DNA from: an uncultured Desulfuromonadales bacterium
GTDB taxonomy: Bacteria; Desulfobacterota; Desulfuromonadia; Desulfuromonadales; Geopsychrobacteraceae
DNA: 40,522 nt
Assembly (NCBI GenBank): GCA_947259715.1
Contig: CAMYNR010000051.1
Span: 1 to 40,522 of the forward strand
Direction: 5' to 3'
Position numbers and translations under genes: made by a program. Under the pieces are notes generated by a model. That model made no database searches. It had not been told where the DNA came from and saw only the letters and a list, made by a program, of their open reading frames with translations. This document shows, one piece after another, positions 17,493 to 26,375 of this stretch; the first letter of the stretch is position 1, and the number at the start of each line of letters is the position of its first letter.

Positions 17493-18749
17493 TCAACCAC
17501 CCTGTTCCGCCAACAACTGCTTCGCCTCCTGTTGCAGCTCGGCATCCAGGCGCGGGTCGACGACCACCTTGCGCAGCAGCTGCAACCCCTCTTTTTTCCA
17601 ACGCCGGGCCAGATAGGTCTGGGCGACGCGCAATTGCCAGCGGGGATTGTCCGGTTCCTGGCGGCAGGCGGCATTGAAGGTGTCGAGAACCTTGCCGAGT
17701 TCCCGCTGCTGGCGCAGCAGAAATTCCGCCAACGGCAGGCTTATGCCACCGCCACAGCCACCGGCCGGCAACCTCCGCAGGACCCTTTCAGCCTCAGCCA
17801 AGTCCCCCGTCTGTTCAAGCAAACTGGCTGCCAACGGTAAGAAGGCCGGATCGACGACGCCGAGGCCCAGCGCCTTTCGGGCGTGCTTAAGAGCCGCATC
17901 GGGCTGTTCCTGGCGCAAACAAAGCAGGCAAAGCTGAGCATGGCAGAACTCGGGTTCCTGCCCTTTTTTCAACATCCCCTGCAGCAGGCTCTCGGCGGTA
18001 GCGGTATCCCCCTCAGCCAGCAACACCGGCACCAGCGCCTCGCTGGCCAATAAAAACTCCGGCTTGACTCGCAAGGCCGTTTCCAGGGCCTGGCGTGCCG
18101 CTTTCAGTTCCCCCGTCCGGGCCAGGGCGGCGCCCAATTCAAACCAATAGAGCTCATCCTGCTCGCTTGCAGCGACTTGCTGCCAAAGGGGCATGGCGGC
18201 AGCATCATCACCACTGTGAGCGAGCAAAAAAGCCTGTTGAAATAAAGCAGACTTCTGCCGATAACGGGCTGCCAGTTCGACCGGGTAGGAGGTTAGGATC
18301 AAATCGAGCTGACTGTCGGCATCAGGTAATTCCAGGCGCTCGGCAGCACTGCTCCCGGCAGCGGTTGGTCCGCAGCCACCACAGGCAGCAGCACCAGCCC
18401 CGTCCGGGGCAAGAACCTCCGGATCAGCCGCCTGTTGTGCAGCATGCTCAATTTTCTCCCGCAGCTCGGCGCTGGCGACCTGCTCAAGAGCTAACTGAAG
18501 ATGCTCTTCGGCCTGGCGATTATCGCCGCTACGCCGCATGGCCAGTGCCTCCTCCAGGTTCAGACGGGCCAGCCCGTCACCGGCAGCCTGCAGCAGGTCG
18601 GTCACTTGCTGAATTTCCGCTGCGGGCAGGTCCAGCTGCAGGAGTTGCTCAGCCTGCAACCGTGCGTCGGCATAGCGTTTCTGCTCCACCAGTTGCTGGA
18701 GCTGGGCGAGGCTGAGGCCGCCGCCGAAAAGTTTCTTCAGCCAGCTCAT
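17493..18749 (-). CDS. TPR-repeat protein
   Basis: Repeated helical motifs, e.g. WFELGAALARTGELKAARQALETALRVKPEFLLA and LLEQTGDLAEAERVLRRLP. Confidence 0.75.
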   Translation of the reverse strand: MSWLKKLFGGGLSLAQLQQLVEQKRYADARLQAEQLLQLDLPAAEIQQVTDLLQAAGDGLARLNLEEALAMRRSGDNRQAEEHLQLALEQVASAELREKIEHAAQQAADPEVLAPDGAGAAACGGCGPTAAGSSAAERLELPDADSQLDLILTSYPVELAARYRQKSALFQQAFLLAHSGDDAAAMPLWQQVAASEQDELYWFELGAALARTGELKAARQALETALRVKPEFLLASEALVPVLLAEGDTATAESLLQGMLKKGQEPEFCHAQLCLLCLRQEQPDAALKHARKALGLGVVDPAFLPLAASLLEQTGDLAEAERVLRRLPAGGCGGGISLPLAEFLLRQQRELGKVLDTFNAACRQEPDNPRWQLRVAQTYLARRWKKEGLQLLRKVVVDPRLDAELQQEAKQLLAEQGG

Positions 18750-18782
18750 TGAGATTCCTCTTGCGGTCGCGGTAAGAAGTTA

Positions 18783-19874
18783 TCAGAACAGGGCATCTAT
18801 CGCCTCAAAGTCGATTTCGGAGGCCGCCAGTTGCTGCACCAGGGCGATCTTCTGCTGATCGTCGGCCCCGATCTTGGCCACATCCTCCATGATCCGGGTG
18901 TAAACCTCAGCTGAGGTTTGGGTCGAACGCAGATAGGGGATCTGCGCGTCGTCCAACACCCGTTGGACGATATCGGCCAAAGGTGCAACGCCGCTGATCA
19001 GCAACCCGGCGATTTTGGTTTTGAATTCAGGCAGGTGGTAGAGGGTCGCCAGCATGACCAGAACCTCGTCGCGGCTGCTGGTCACGACCACCAGGGTCGA
19101 ATCGAGCAGCAGATCGACCACCCGCTGGGTTGAGGCCGCGCCCAACTGGACATGATGAACGATGCGGCTGGCCTGCTGCGGATCGGCACTTAACTTGATT
19201 TTGAGCAGCTCCGAAAGGTAGCGGAGCGTCGGGTTGGCGAGAATCGGTGAGTAATTGAAGCCGCCAATAATCTTGATTCCGCTCTCTTTGAACGCCAGAT
19301 TCAAATAGTGCAGGCTGACTTCCCGCTTGCTGCGCACCAGCTTGTTCGGCATGATCAGCCGCACCTCGGCCCCCGCTTCACGAAACAGCGCCAGGTTCAG
19401 GTGAATCGCGTCGATGGCGCTACCAACTCCGCCTTCGGCAACCATCAGGACAGGCGCCGCCAGGCGCTTGGCCATGGCGGCATTATTCAAACCGACCACA
19501 GACCCGACCCCGCTATGCCCGGCGCCTTCGATGATCAGAAAATCGCATTTTTTTTCCAGCTCTGCCACCGCCTGGCAAACCCGTTCCTGTAGTTCGGCGG
19601 GGTCGACCTGCCCTTCCAGGACTTTGCGGGTCGTCTGAGAATGGACCACCACCGGTGACATCTGGTCCAGATCTTCATCCATTCCATACACCTGGGCCAT
19701 CAATGCAGCATCGACGTCAATATCACGCCCTTTATAGCGGGTCAATTTCGGCCCGAACGGCTTGATGAAGCCAACCCGCTGGTATTTTTGCCGAGCCAGG
19801 TGCAGCAGCGACAGGCTGGTGGTGGTTTTTCCGCAGTTTTGCCCGGTTGCTGCAATAAATATCTTCTTGCACAT
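18783..19874 (-). CDS. P-loop ATPase with DRTGG-type domain (phosphotransacetylase N-terminal-like)
   Basis: CKKIFIAATGQNCGKTTTSLSLLHLA P-loop; DFLIIEGAGHSGVGSVVGLNNA; DRTGG-like C-terminal half. Confidence 0.75.
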   Translation of the reverse strand: MCKKIFIAATGQNCGKTTTSLSLLHLARQKYQRVGFIKPFGPKLTRYKGRDIDVDAALMAQVYGMDEDLDQMSPVVVHSQTTRKVLEGQVDPAELQERVCQAVAELEKKCDFLIIEGAGHSGVGSVVGLNNAAMAKRLAAPVLMVAEGGVGSAIDAIHLNLALFREAGAEVRLIMPNKLVRSKREVSLHYLNLAFKESGIKIIGGFNYSPILANPTLRYLSELLKIKLSADPQQASRIVHHVQLGAASTQRVVDLLLDSTLVVVTSSRDEVLVMLATLYHLPEFKTKIAGLLISGVAPLADIVQRVLDDAQIPYLRSTQTSAEVYTRIMEDVAKIGADDQQKIALVQQLAASEIDFEAIDALF

Positions 19875-20010
19875 GAGCCAGCTCCTGACAATGGTGAAAC
19901 AAGGAAGAGATAAACCGCTGGGCGGCAGTGGCGAAGTTACCATGGCTGCCCGTGACCGGCAAGGGAATAGGCCGCGAGATCAGTCTGCCAGCGCTGGGAA
20001 GATCCTGGAA

Positions 20011-20868
20011 TCAGGAAAGAAACAGCTTCCGTTCCTTGAGAAATTCAGGCTGAAATTTCTCCAGCAGTTCATCGACCAGAAACATATTGACCTCCAGCGC
20101 CAGGGCGCCCTTATTTTTGGTCAAGTCGAGCTCCTCAATTGGGTCGGTGAGGCCGATTCCGTATTTGCGACAGAAATCACTGGCAAGTGAAACGATTGCA
20201 CAGAGGGTAAAAACTTCGTCATTCTCCCCCCGCAGACGTTCAAATTCGTGGTGATAAAGGGTTACTTCAACAATGGTCTTCGGATAATTCCAGTGATCGA
20301 GCAGAGCCGCCCCGACCCATTCGTGAGAATAGGCGAACAGCGCGCTTTCAACATCGCGCAACTTCCCTTTGCCTTCCTCAACGATGCGCATAACCTTTTT
20401 GTAAAGAGCCTTGTCCCGGTTGAGCATCACCACCTTACCGATATGGTGCTGCAGCCCCGCCAGGTAAGCTTCGCTGGTGTCAAGGTCGGTCAACCGTCCA
20501 GCAAGCATACGGCTGGCCACAGCGCAGCCGACCGAATTCTCCCACATGCGCCTTTCCAGCACGCCATAGGTTTTATGCGCCGTGCGCAAGCTGTATTCCA
20601 TGGCCAGATTTTTCAGCACATTTTCACCGAGGACAATGATCGCCCGTTCAACGGTTTTGACTTGTCGCTGCTGCTGGTAAAAAGCTGAATTGGCCATGCG
20701 CAGCAGGCGTCCGGAAATGATGGGGTCGAGGGAGACAGCGCTGGCCAGCTCCTTGATCTGCAGGTCGGGTTTACGCAGCAGTTCCAGTAATTTTGTCGCC
20801 ACCAGCGGCGATGGAGGCAGTTCCCCCATCGTCTCGATAATCGTTTCAAAATCCCTGAAGGTTTTCAT
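20011..20868 (-). CDS. HDOD domain protein
   Basis: ELPPSPLVATKLLELLRKPDLQIKELASAVSLDPIISGRLLRMANSAFY...TVERAIIVLG; H..G. Confidence 0.87.
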   Translation of the reverse strand: MKTFRDFETIIETMGELPPSPLVATKLLELLRKPDLQIKELASAVSLDPIISGRLLRMANSAFYQQQRQVKTVERAIIVLGENVLKNLAMEYSLRTAHKTYGVLERRMWENSVGCAVASRMLAGRLTDLDTSEAYLAGLQHHIGKVVMLNRDKALYKKVMRIVEEGKGKLRDVESALFAYSHEWVGAALLDHWNYPKTIVEVTLYHHEFERLRGENDEVFTLCAIVSLASDFCRKYGIGLTDPIEELDLTKNKGALALEVNMFLVDELLEKFQPEFLKERKLFLS

Positions 20869-20903
20869 CTTCCAGTCCGCTGGGAGGCTAAGGAAATACT
20901 GAG

Positions 20904-21941
20904 CTAAATGGCAGCCGCGATGGCTCGCAACTCCCGCCCAAAACTCAGAATATCTTCCTCGCGGCTCTGCCAGGAGCACATGAAGCGGGCATGGCCGGAA
21001 CCGATAAAGGTATAAAAATGCCAGTCTGCAGCGTGTAGAGCGGCAATCAATGCTTCAGGCATCTTCACGAACACCCCGTTGGCCTGGACCGGATGCACCA
21101 GCTTGACTGCCGGCACAGTCTGCAGCTGAGCGGCCAGCAGCTGGGCGCAACGGTTGGCGTGCGCGGCATTACGCAGCAGAACGTCCTGCTGCAGCATGCC
21201 GACCCAGGGCGCGGTCAGATAACGCATCTTCGAGGCCAGCTGCCCCGCCTGCTTGCAACGATAATCAAATTCCTCGGCCAGGGCCTGATCGAAAAAGACC
21301 ACCGCCTCGCCGACCGCCATGCCGTTTTTGGTGCCGCCAAAGGTCAGCACATCGACCCCGGCCTGCCAGGTCAGCTCTTTGCCGCTGACCTCAAGTGCAG
21401 CCAGGGCGTTGGCGAAGCGCGCACCGTCCATATGCAGCTTCAACTGATGTTGGCGAGCGAGCTCACCGACCGCCTGCACTTCGGCAACAGAATAGACCGT
21501 TCCCAGTTCAGTCGCCTGAGTGATACTCAAGACCTTCGGTTTGGGGTAATGAATATCGCTGCGTCGCTCGATGGTATGGGTTACGGCATCAAGATCGACC
21601 TTGCCATGCTCACCACCAACCAGCAGGATCTTGGTGCCGTTGGAGAAAAACTCGCTGGCGCCGCATTCATCGGTCTCCACATGCGCTGTCTCATGACAGA
21701 CAATACTGTGATAAGAACGGCAAAGCGCTGCCAGGGCAAGAGAATTGGCGGCGGTTCCGTTAAACACGAAAAACACCTGGCAGTCGGTCTCGAAAAACTC
21801 GCGCAACGCATCGCAGGCTTTTCCGGTCCAGTGGTCATCACCATAGGAGTTGACATAGCCGGCATTGGCTTCGCCCATCGCCTGCCAGGCTTCCGGGCAG
21901 ATGCCACTGTAGTTATCGCTGGCGAACATGTTTTTATCCAT
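20904..21941 (-). CDS. Low-specificity L-threonine aldolase / beta-eliminating lyase family
   Basis: FASDNYSGICPEAWQAMGEANAGYVNSYGDDHWT; LHMDGARFANALAAL; TFGGTKNGMAVGEAVVFF. Confidence 0.88.
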   Translation of the reverse strand: MDKNMFASDNYSGICPEAWQAMGEANAGYVNSYGDDHWTGKACDALREFFETDCQVFFVFNGTAANSLALAALCRSYHSIVCHETAHVETDECGASEFFSNGTKILLVGGEHGKVDLDAVTHTIERRSDIHYPKPKVLSITQATELGTVYSVAEVQAVGELARQHQLKLHMDGARFANALAALEVSGKELTWQAGVDVLTFGGTKNGMAVGEAVVFFDQALAEEFDYRCKQAGQLASKMRYLTAPWVGMLQQDVLLRNAAHANRCAQLLAAQLQTVPAVKLVHPVQANGVFVKMPEALIAALHAADWHFYTFIGSGHARFMCSWQSREEDILSFGRELRAIAAAI

Positions 21942-22072
21942 CGACACCTCTCCCATTGGGGAAACAAAATATAGCAGCACAATAAGGCGCTGCCAAGTCG
22001 CGAACCGAAAAGGAGCGGACGCAATAGCCACGTCCGCTCCTGAGGATCTTGAAGCCTGGTTAAGTCAGAACT

Positions 22073-22477
22073 TCAGTGTCCGGCAAAACCGAGTTCAACC
22101 AGCACGCAGGTACCATCGGCGATGACGTTGAGGCCCTGTTCCCGACAATAGCTCACTGCGGCCTCACTTTCCGCGCCGGGCTGCATCCAGATATTCCTGA
22201 TCCCTTTCTCAGCGGCCTGTTGGACGACTTTTTCCGTCACCTGTGGTGGGGTAATAACGGAAATACTGGTCACCTCCGCCGGCAGTTCCGCCACCGAGGA
22301 GACACAGCTCAGCCCTTCGACTTCGGTCTGAGCCGGATGCACTGGAATCACCGCCCGCTGATGCTGCTGATAGCAGCGCAGCACCTTGTTGCCAAACTTG
22401 TTGCGATCGTTTGAAGCGCCGACCACCCCAATCACTGGTGAACTTAAAAACTGCTGTAGCTGTTGCTGACTTGCCAT
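22073..22477 (-). CDS. CoA-binding domain protein (YccU-like)
   Basis: IGVVGASNDRNKFGNKVLRCYQ...ITPPQVTEKVVQQAAEKGIRNIWMQPGAESEAA. Confidence 0.9.
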   Translation of the reverse strand: MASQQQLQQFLSSPVIGVVGASNDRNKFGNKVLRCYQQHQRAVIPVHPAQTEVEGLSCVSSVAELPAEVTSISVITPPQVTEKVVQQAAEKGIRNIWMQPGAESEAAVSYCREQGLNVIADGTCVLVELGFAGH

Positions 22478-22487
22478 CCTTGCCTCC

Positions 22488-23111
22488 CTAGTCGCCGCCC
22501 GCCTCCCGCTGCTTAGCGCGCTCGTAAGCTGGGCGGGAGCTGATCCGCTGCTCGTAATCGTCCAAAAGTTGACTGCTGTGGGGAACTTTGAAGGCCCGCG
22601 CCCAGATCAGGGTATGCGCTGCCAGCAGGTCGGCCAGAGTAAAGCGCTCGGCGACCAGATAATCCTGCCCCGCCAATCCTTGCGCCAGCAACCCTGCCGC
22701 CCGTTGGAATTCCCAGGCCGCCACAGGTAAAATCTCCTCGCGCCGCTTCTCTTTCGGGAACACAAATTTATGCTTGGCCATGGTCCAGAGCGGCTGCTCC
22801 AACTCCGTCAGCACAAAGTAACACCACTGGTCATAGTGACCCCGCTCAGCAGTTCCTGGCTTCGGCACCAGCTCGCGCTGCGGATACTTATCGCCCAGAT
22901 AGGTGCAAATCGCCGCCGATTCAGATAAAACCAGCCCATCGTCGACCAGCACCGGAATCTTGCCGCTGGAATTTAGAGCCAGGAACTCGGGCTGCTGTCC
23001 TTCGCCTTTTAACAGATCGACCAAATGGTAGCGATATTCCAGCGCCAGCTCTTCCAGTGCCCAGACCACCCGGGTGGCGCGACTGCGTGGCATTCCATAC
23101 ACCTTTAACAT
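22488..23111 (-). CDS. Glutathione S-transferase family protein
   Basis: LKVYGMPRSRATRVVWALEELALEYRYHLVDL; NSSGKIPVLVDDGLVLSESAAICTYLGDKYP. Confidence 0.9.
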   Translation of the reverse strand: MLKVYGMPRSRATRVVWALEELALEYRYHLVDLLKGEGQQPEFLALNSSGKIPVLVDDGLVLSESAAICTYLGDKYPQRELVPKPGTAERGHYDQWCYFVLTELEQPLWTMAKHKFVFPKEKRREEILPVAAWEFQRAAGLLAQGLAGQDYLVAERFTLADLLAAHTLIWARAFKVPHSSQLLDDYEQRISSRPAYERAKQREAGGD

Positions 23112-23157
23112 AGGGAGCCCCTTTCGCAAAAGTGCTGCCGATGTTCGTCTTGAGCAC

Positions 23158-24573
23158 CTAAGGCAGCACTAGGATGATTAACTCCAGCAGCGGCCCGGGA
23201 TAAACCCCAAGCAGCAGAATCGCCGCAAAGCAACTGGCCAACAGGACAAACTCCTCGCGGCAGCCTTCGCGCAACTGGTAGGCGGCACGATCCTGCATAA
23301 ACAGCACGATAATTGGCCGCATATAGTAATAGAGGGAAACCAGCGAGGTGAAAATCCCGATGATCGCCAACTCGGCATAGTCGCTGCGCAGCGCCGCATG
23401 AAAAATGCCAAACTTACCGAAGAATCCGGCCAATGGCGGAATCCCCGCCAGGGAAAAAAGAAAAGCGGCCAGCGCCGATGAGCGCCGCGGGTGCAGATAG
23501 CCAAGCCCGCGGATATCCGCGTAGTCCTGAATTTCTTCGTTCTCCAGCGCCCAGGAGGTCACCACGCCAAAGGCGCCGAAAGTCGCAAAGCTGTAGACGA
23601 TCAGGTAGAAGAGCAGTGCCTGCCCACCGATCTCTCCGCCGACCAGCAGAGCAATCATCATGTAGCCCATGTGCGCCACCGAGGAATAGGCCAGCATGCG
23701 CTTCAGATTGGTCTGCGGCAAAGCAGCGAAGGTGCCGACCAGCATGGTGATGATCGCCAACAGCCAGATGATCGATTTGACCTCCGCGCCGGCGCTGCCA
23801 AGGCCCGCCAGCAAGGGCAGGAATGCGGTAACCACGGCTCCCTTCGCCGCCGTTGCCAACACTGCGCTGATCGGCGCCGGAGCGCCTTGATAAACATCCG
23901 GAGTCCACAGGTGAAAGGGGACCAGGGAGATTTTAAAACCAACCGCCACCAGCAGCAGCGCCCAGCCGGCCAGACCGAGGGGCCGCAGGCTGCCTTCGAC
24001 TTGCAGGCCGGCCAAAGCCTCCTGCAGATGAAAGCTGCCGGAGGCGGTATAGATCAAGGCGATGCCAAAAGCGAGGAATCCGGTTGCCACAGCGCCCAGG
24101 ACCAGGTATTTAAGCCCGGCTTCGGCGCCACGATTATCGGTCCGGTTGAAGGCGATCAGGATGTAGAGCACCAGGGTAAAAGCTTCCAGGCCGAGGAACA
24201 AACCGACCAGCGAGGTGGCCGCCGAAAGCAGACTCATGCCGGTCCCGGCAAACAGCAGCAGTGAAGCATACTCGCCGCCGCCGAATTTATGCAGCTCGGC
24301 GTAGCGGCAGGAGATCATCAGCGTCAGGGCGATAATCAAAGCCCAGAAGATCGTACAGAAGCGTGCGTAAAGCGAGGTCCCGTACATCCCGGCAACCTCC
24401 GCCAGCGGCGGCTCCATCAAGCCAGCGGTCAAGGCCGCCGTCAGCGCCACCCCCATGCCGGTCAGCAGCCAGAGGCGGCGATTCGGCAGCCAGGCACCGC
24501 ACATCAAAATTGCGGTCCCCCCCAAAGCGAGAATCAATTGCGGCAACAGGGAGAGCAGTTCAGCAAGACTCAT
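23158..24573 (-). CDS. nuoN: NADH-quinone oxidoreductase subunit N
   Basis: MSLAELLSLLPQLILALGGTAILM...; FKISLVPFHLWTPDVYQGAPAPISAVLATAAKGA; LKRMLAYSSVAHMGYMM. Confidence 0.93.
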   Translation of the reverse strand: MSLAELLSLLPQLILALGGTAILMCGAWLPNRRLWLLTGMGVALTAALTAGLMEPPLAEVAGMYGTSLYARFCTIFWALIIALTLMISCRYAELHKFGGGEYASLLLFAGTGMSLLSAATSLVGLFLGLEAFTLVLYILIAFNRTDNRGAEAGLKYLVLGAVATGFLAFGIALIYTASGSFHLQEALAGLQVEGSLRPLGLAGWALLLVAVGFKISLVPFHLWTPDVYQGAPAPISAVLATAAKGAVVTAFLPLLAGLGSAGAEVKSIIWLLAIITMLVGTFAALPQTNLKRMLAYSSVAHMGYMMIALLVGGEIGGQALLFYLIVYSFATFGAFGVVTSWALENEEIQDYADIRGLGYLHPRRSSALAAFLFSLAGIPPLAGFFGKFGIFHAALRSDYAELAIIGIFTSLVSLYYYMRPIIVLFMQDRAAYQLREGCREEFVLLASCFAAILLLGVYPGPLLELIILVLP

Positions 24574-26051
24574 GGCAGCCCTCCAAGCAGCATCTGCACC
24601 GGCTCCCGTAGTGGCTCCAGGATCGGTTGCGGATAGCAGCCAAGCAGCACCACCAGCAGCGCCAGTGGAACCACAATCAGCCATTCACGGGCGCAGAGAT
24701 CGTGCCGATCGTGAGGATGGCAACTTGGCCCCCAGATCACTTCCTGTACCAGACGCAGCATGTAGGCGGCAGAGAACAGCACCCCGCCAACCGCCAGGCT
24801 GGCCCAGACCGGATGCTCAGCGAAGGTGCCGATCAGGATCAGAATCTCACCGGCAAAGTTGGCCAGCCCCGGCAATCCCAGGGATGCGAAACAGAACAGC
24901 AGAAAGAAGGCCGAAAGATTCGGCTGGGTACGCCAGAGTCCGCCCAACTTTTCGATTTCCCGGGTCCCGGTCCGCTGACGGATCATCGCGATCATGACGA
25001 ACAGCGCGCCGGTGGTGACGCCATGATTGATCATCAGCAGAATGCTCCCCTCCCAGGCGGTCTGGTTCCAGGCCGCCAAACCGAGAATGACAAAGCCGAG
25101 ATGGGAAATCGACGAATAGGCGACGATCCGTTTGACATCCAGCTGCAGATAAGCGACCCAGGCCGCATAGAACAAACCGATCAGGGCGAGCACCGCCAAC
25201 ACCGGCAGGGCCTTTTGCGTCGCCAGCGGAAAAAGCGGAAAGGCAAAACGGATCATCCCGTAAACCCCGGTTTTCAGCAGCAGCCCGGCCAGATCGACGG
25301 AACCGGCCGCCGGCGCCTCGGTGTGGGCATCGGGCAACCAGGTATGAAAAGGAAAGAGCGGCACCTTGACGGCAAAAGCAGCCATAAAGCAGAGGAAAAA
25401 GAGCATCTCCTGGGTCGAACTCAGTTCGGTCTGTTTCAACGCGTCCAAGGCAAAGCTGTAGACCCCGGTCTGCTCGCCATGCAGCAGATAGAGGCTGATC
25501 AGTGCCAGCAACAGCAGCAGACTGCCAGCCAGGGTAAAGAGGAAGAACTTCACCGCGGCATAAACCCGCCGTTCATGCCCCCAGACCCCGATCAAAAAGA
25601 ACATCGGGATCAGCATCAGCTCCCAGAAGAGATAAAACAGCACCATGTCGAGGGCAAGAAAGACGCCGATGATCCCGGTTTCCAGGACCAGAACCAGAGC
25701 GAAGAAGAGCGCCGGGTGGTAGCGCATATCCCAGGAAATCAGTACGGCGATCACCTGCAGAAAGGCGGTCAGCAGGATCAGCAGCAGCGAGATCCCGTCC
25801 AGACCCAGGGTGTAGCGGATGCCGAAGGTTTCGATCCAGCGGTAGTCCTCGTACTTCAACCAGCCGCCGACCGGGTCAACCGACATGGCCAGGCCGATGC
25901 TGACCACCAGCAGCAGGCTGGTCGTTCCCAGCGCCAGCCAGCGACAGGCATTCGGCGATTTGCGCCAGACCAGACAGAGCAGGGAGCCGAGCAGCGGCAA
26001 CCAGAGCAGCAGACTGAGGATCGGAAAATTTGTCGATGTATCTGCAATCAT
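24570..26051 (-). CDS. nuoM: NADH-quinone oxidoreductase subunit M
   Basis: WELMLIPMFFLIGVWG; FHTWLPDAHTEAPAAGSVDLAGLLLKTGVYGMIRF; VKRIVAYSSISHLGF. Confidence 0.95.
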   Translation of the reverse strand: MIADTSTNFPILSLLLWLPLLGSLLCLVWRKSPNACRWLALGTTSLLLVVSIGLAMSVDPVGGWLKYEDYRWIETFGIRYTLGLDGISLLLILLTAFLQVIAVLISWDMRYHPALFFALVLVLETGIIGVFLALDMVLFYLFWELMLIPMFFLIGVWGHERRVYAAVKFFLFTLAGSLLLLLALISLYLLHGEQTGVYSFALDALKQTELSSTQEMLFFLCFMAAFAVKVPLFPFHTWLPDAHTEAPAAGSVDLAGLLLKTGVYGMIRFAFPLFPLATQKALPVLAVLALIGLFYAAWVAYLQLDVKRIVAYSSISHLGFVILGLAAWNQTAWEGSILLMINHGVTTGALFVMIAMIRQRTGTREIEKLGGLWRTQPNLSAFFLLFCFASLGLPGLANFAGEILILIGTFAEHPVWASLAVGGVLFSAAYMLRLVQEVIWGPSCHPHDRHDLCAREWLIVVPLALLVVLLGCYPQPILEPLREPVQMLLGGLP

Positions 26052-26101
26052 AACGAAAAAGGCGCCTTTATTTTTCGAGCCTGGAATCTAAAAAAGGTTT
26101 T

Positions 26102-26185
26102 TAACGCAGAGACGGAGAGACCGCAGAGCTCGCAGAGAAAACCAAATCTCTCCGCCTCTTCTATCCTCTTTGGGTCCTTGCGTTA
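26102..26185. repeat. Intergenic CGCAGAG-type repeat with TAACGCA/TGCGTTA ends
   Basis: TAACGCAGAGACGGAGAGACCGCAGAGCTCGCAGAG...TCTCTCCGCCTC...TCCTTGCGTTA; three CGCAGAG motifs. Confidence 0.5.
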
Positions 26186-26251
26186 GATATAGGGATCTTT
26201 GCCACCTTCTTTTGGTTATAGGTTTAATATTTTCTACTTACGGATTCCACA

Positions 26252-26373
26252 GGGCTGATCAAAATGCTCCGGATGCAAGGCTTGCGCAGACTTTGACCCG
26301 CAGGCGTAGCAGCGCTACGTCGAGGAGTCAAAGTCAAGCATAACGCCGCAGACGGGGTATTTTCATCAGCCCC
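26252..26373. repeat. Intergenic repeat family 2, copy 1 (GGGCTGAT...ATCAGCCC ends)
   Basis: Imperfect terminal inverted repeats; nested GACTTTGAC/GTCAAAGTC and CGTAGC/GCTACG stems; second copy at 34810-34930. Confidence 0.75.
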
Positions 26374-26375
26374 AC

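Noticed and set aside
26058-26069. AAAGGCGCCTTT palindrome just before nuoM
   Set aside because: Only 12 bp with no spacing or partner site; could be chance in GC-rich sequence.
24627-26186. 519-aa plus-strand ORF
   Set aside because: Antisense to nuoM; Gln/Arg/His-rich composition typical of the reverse strand of a GC-rich membrane-protein gene; no recognisable domain.
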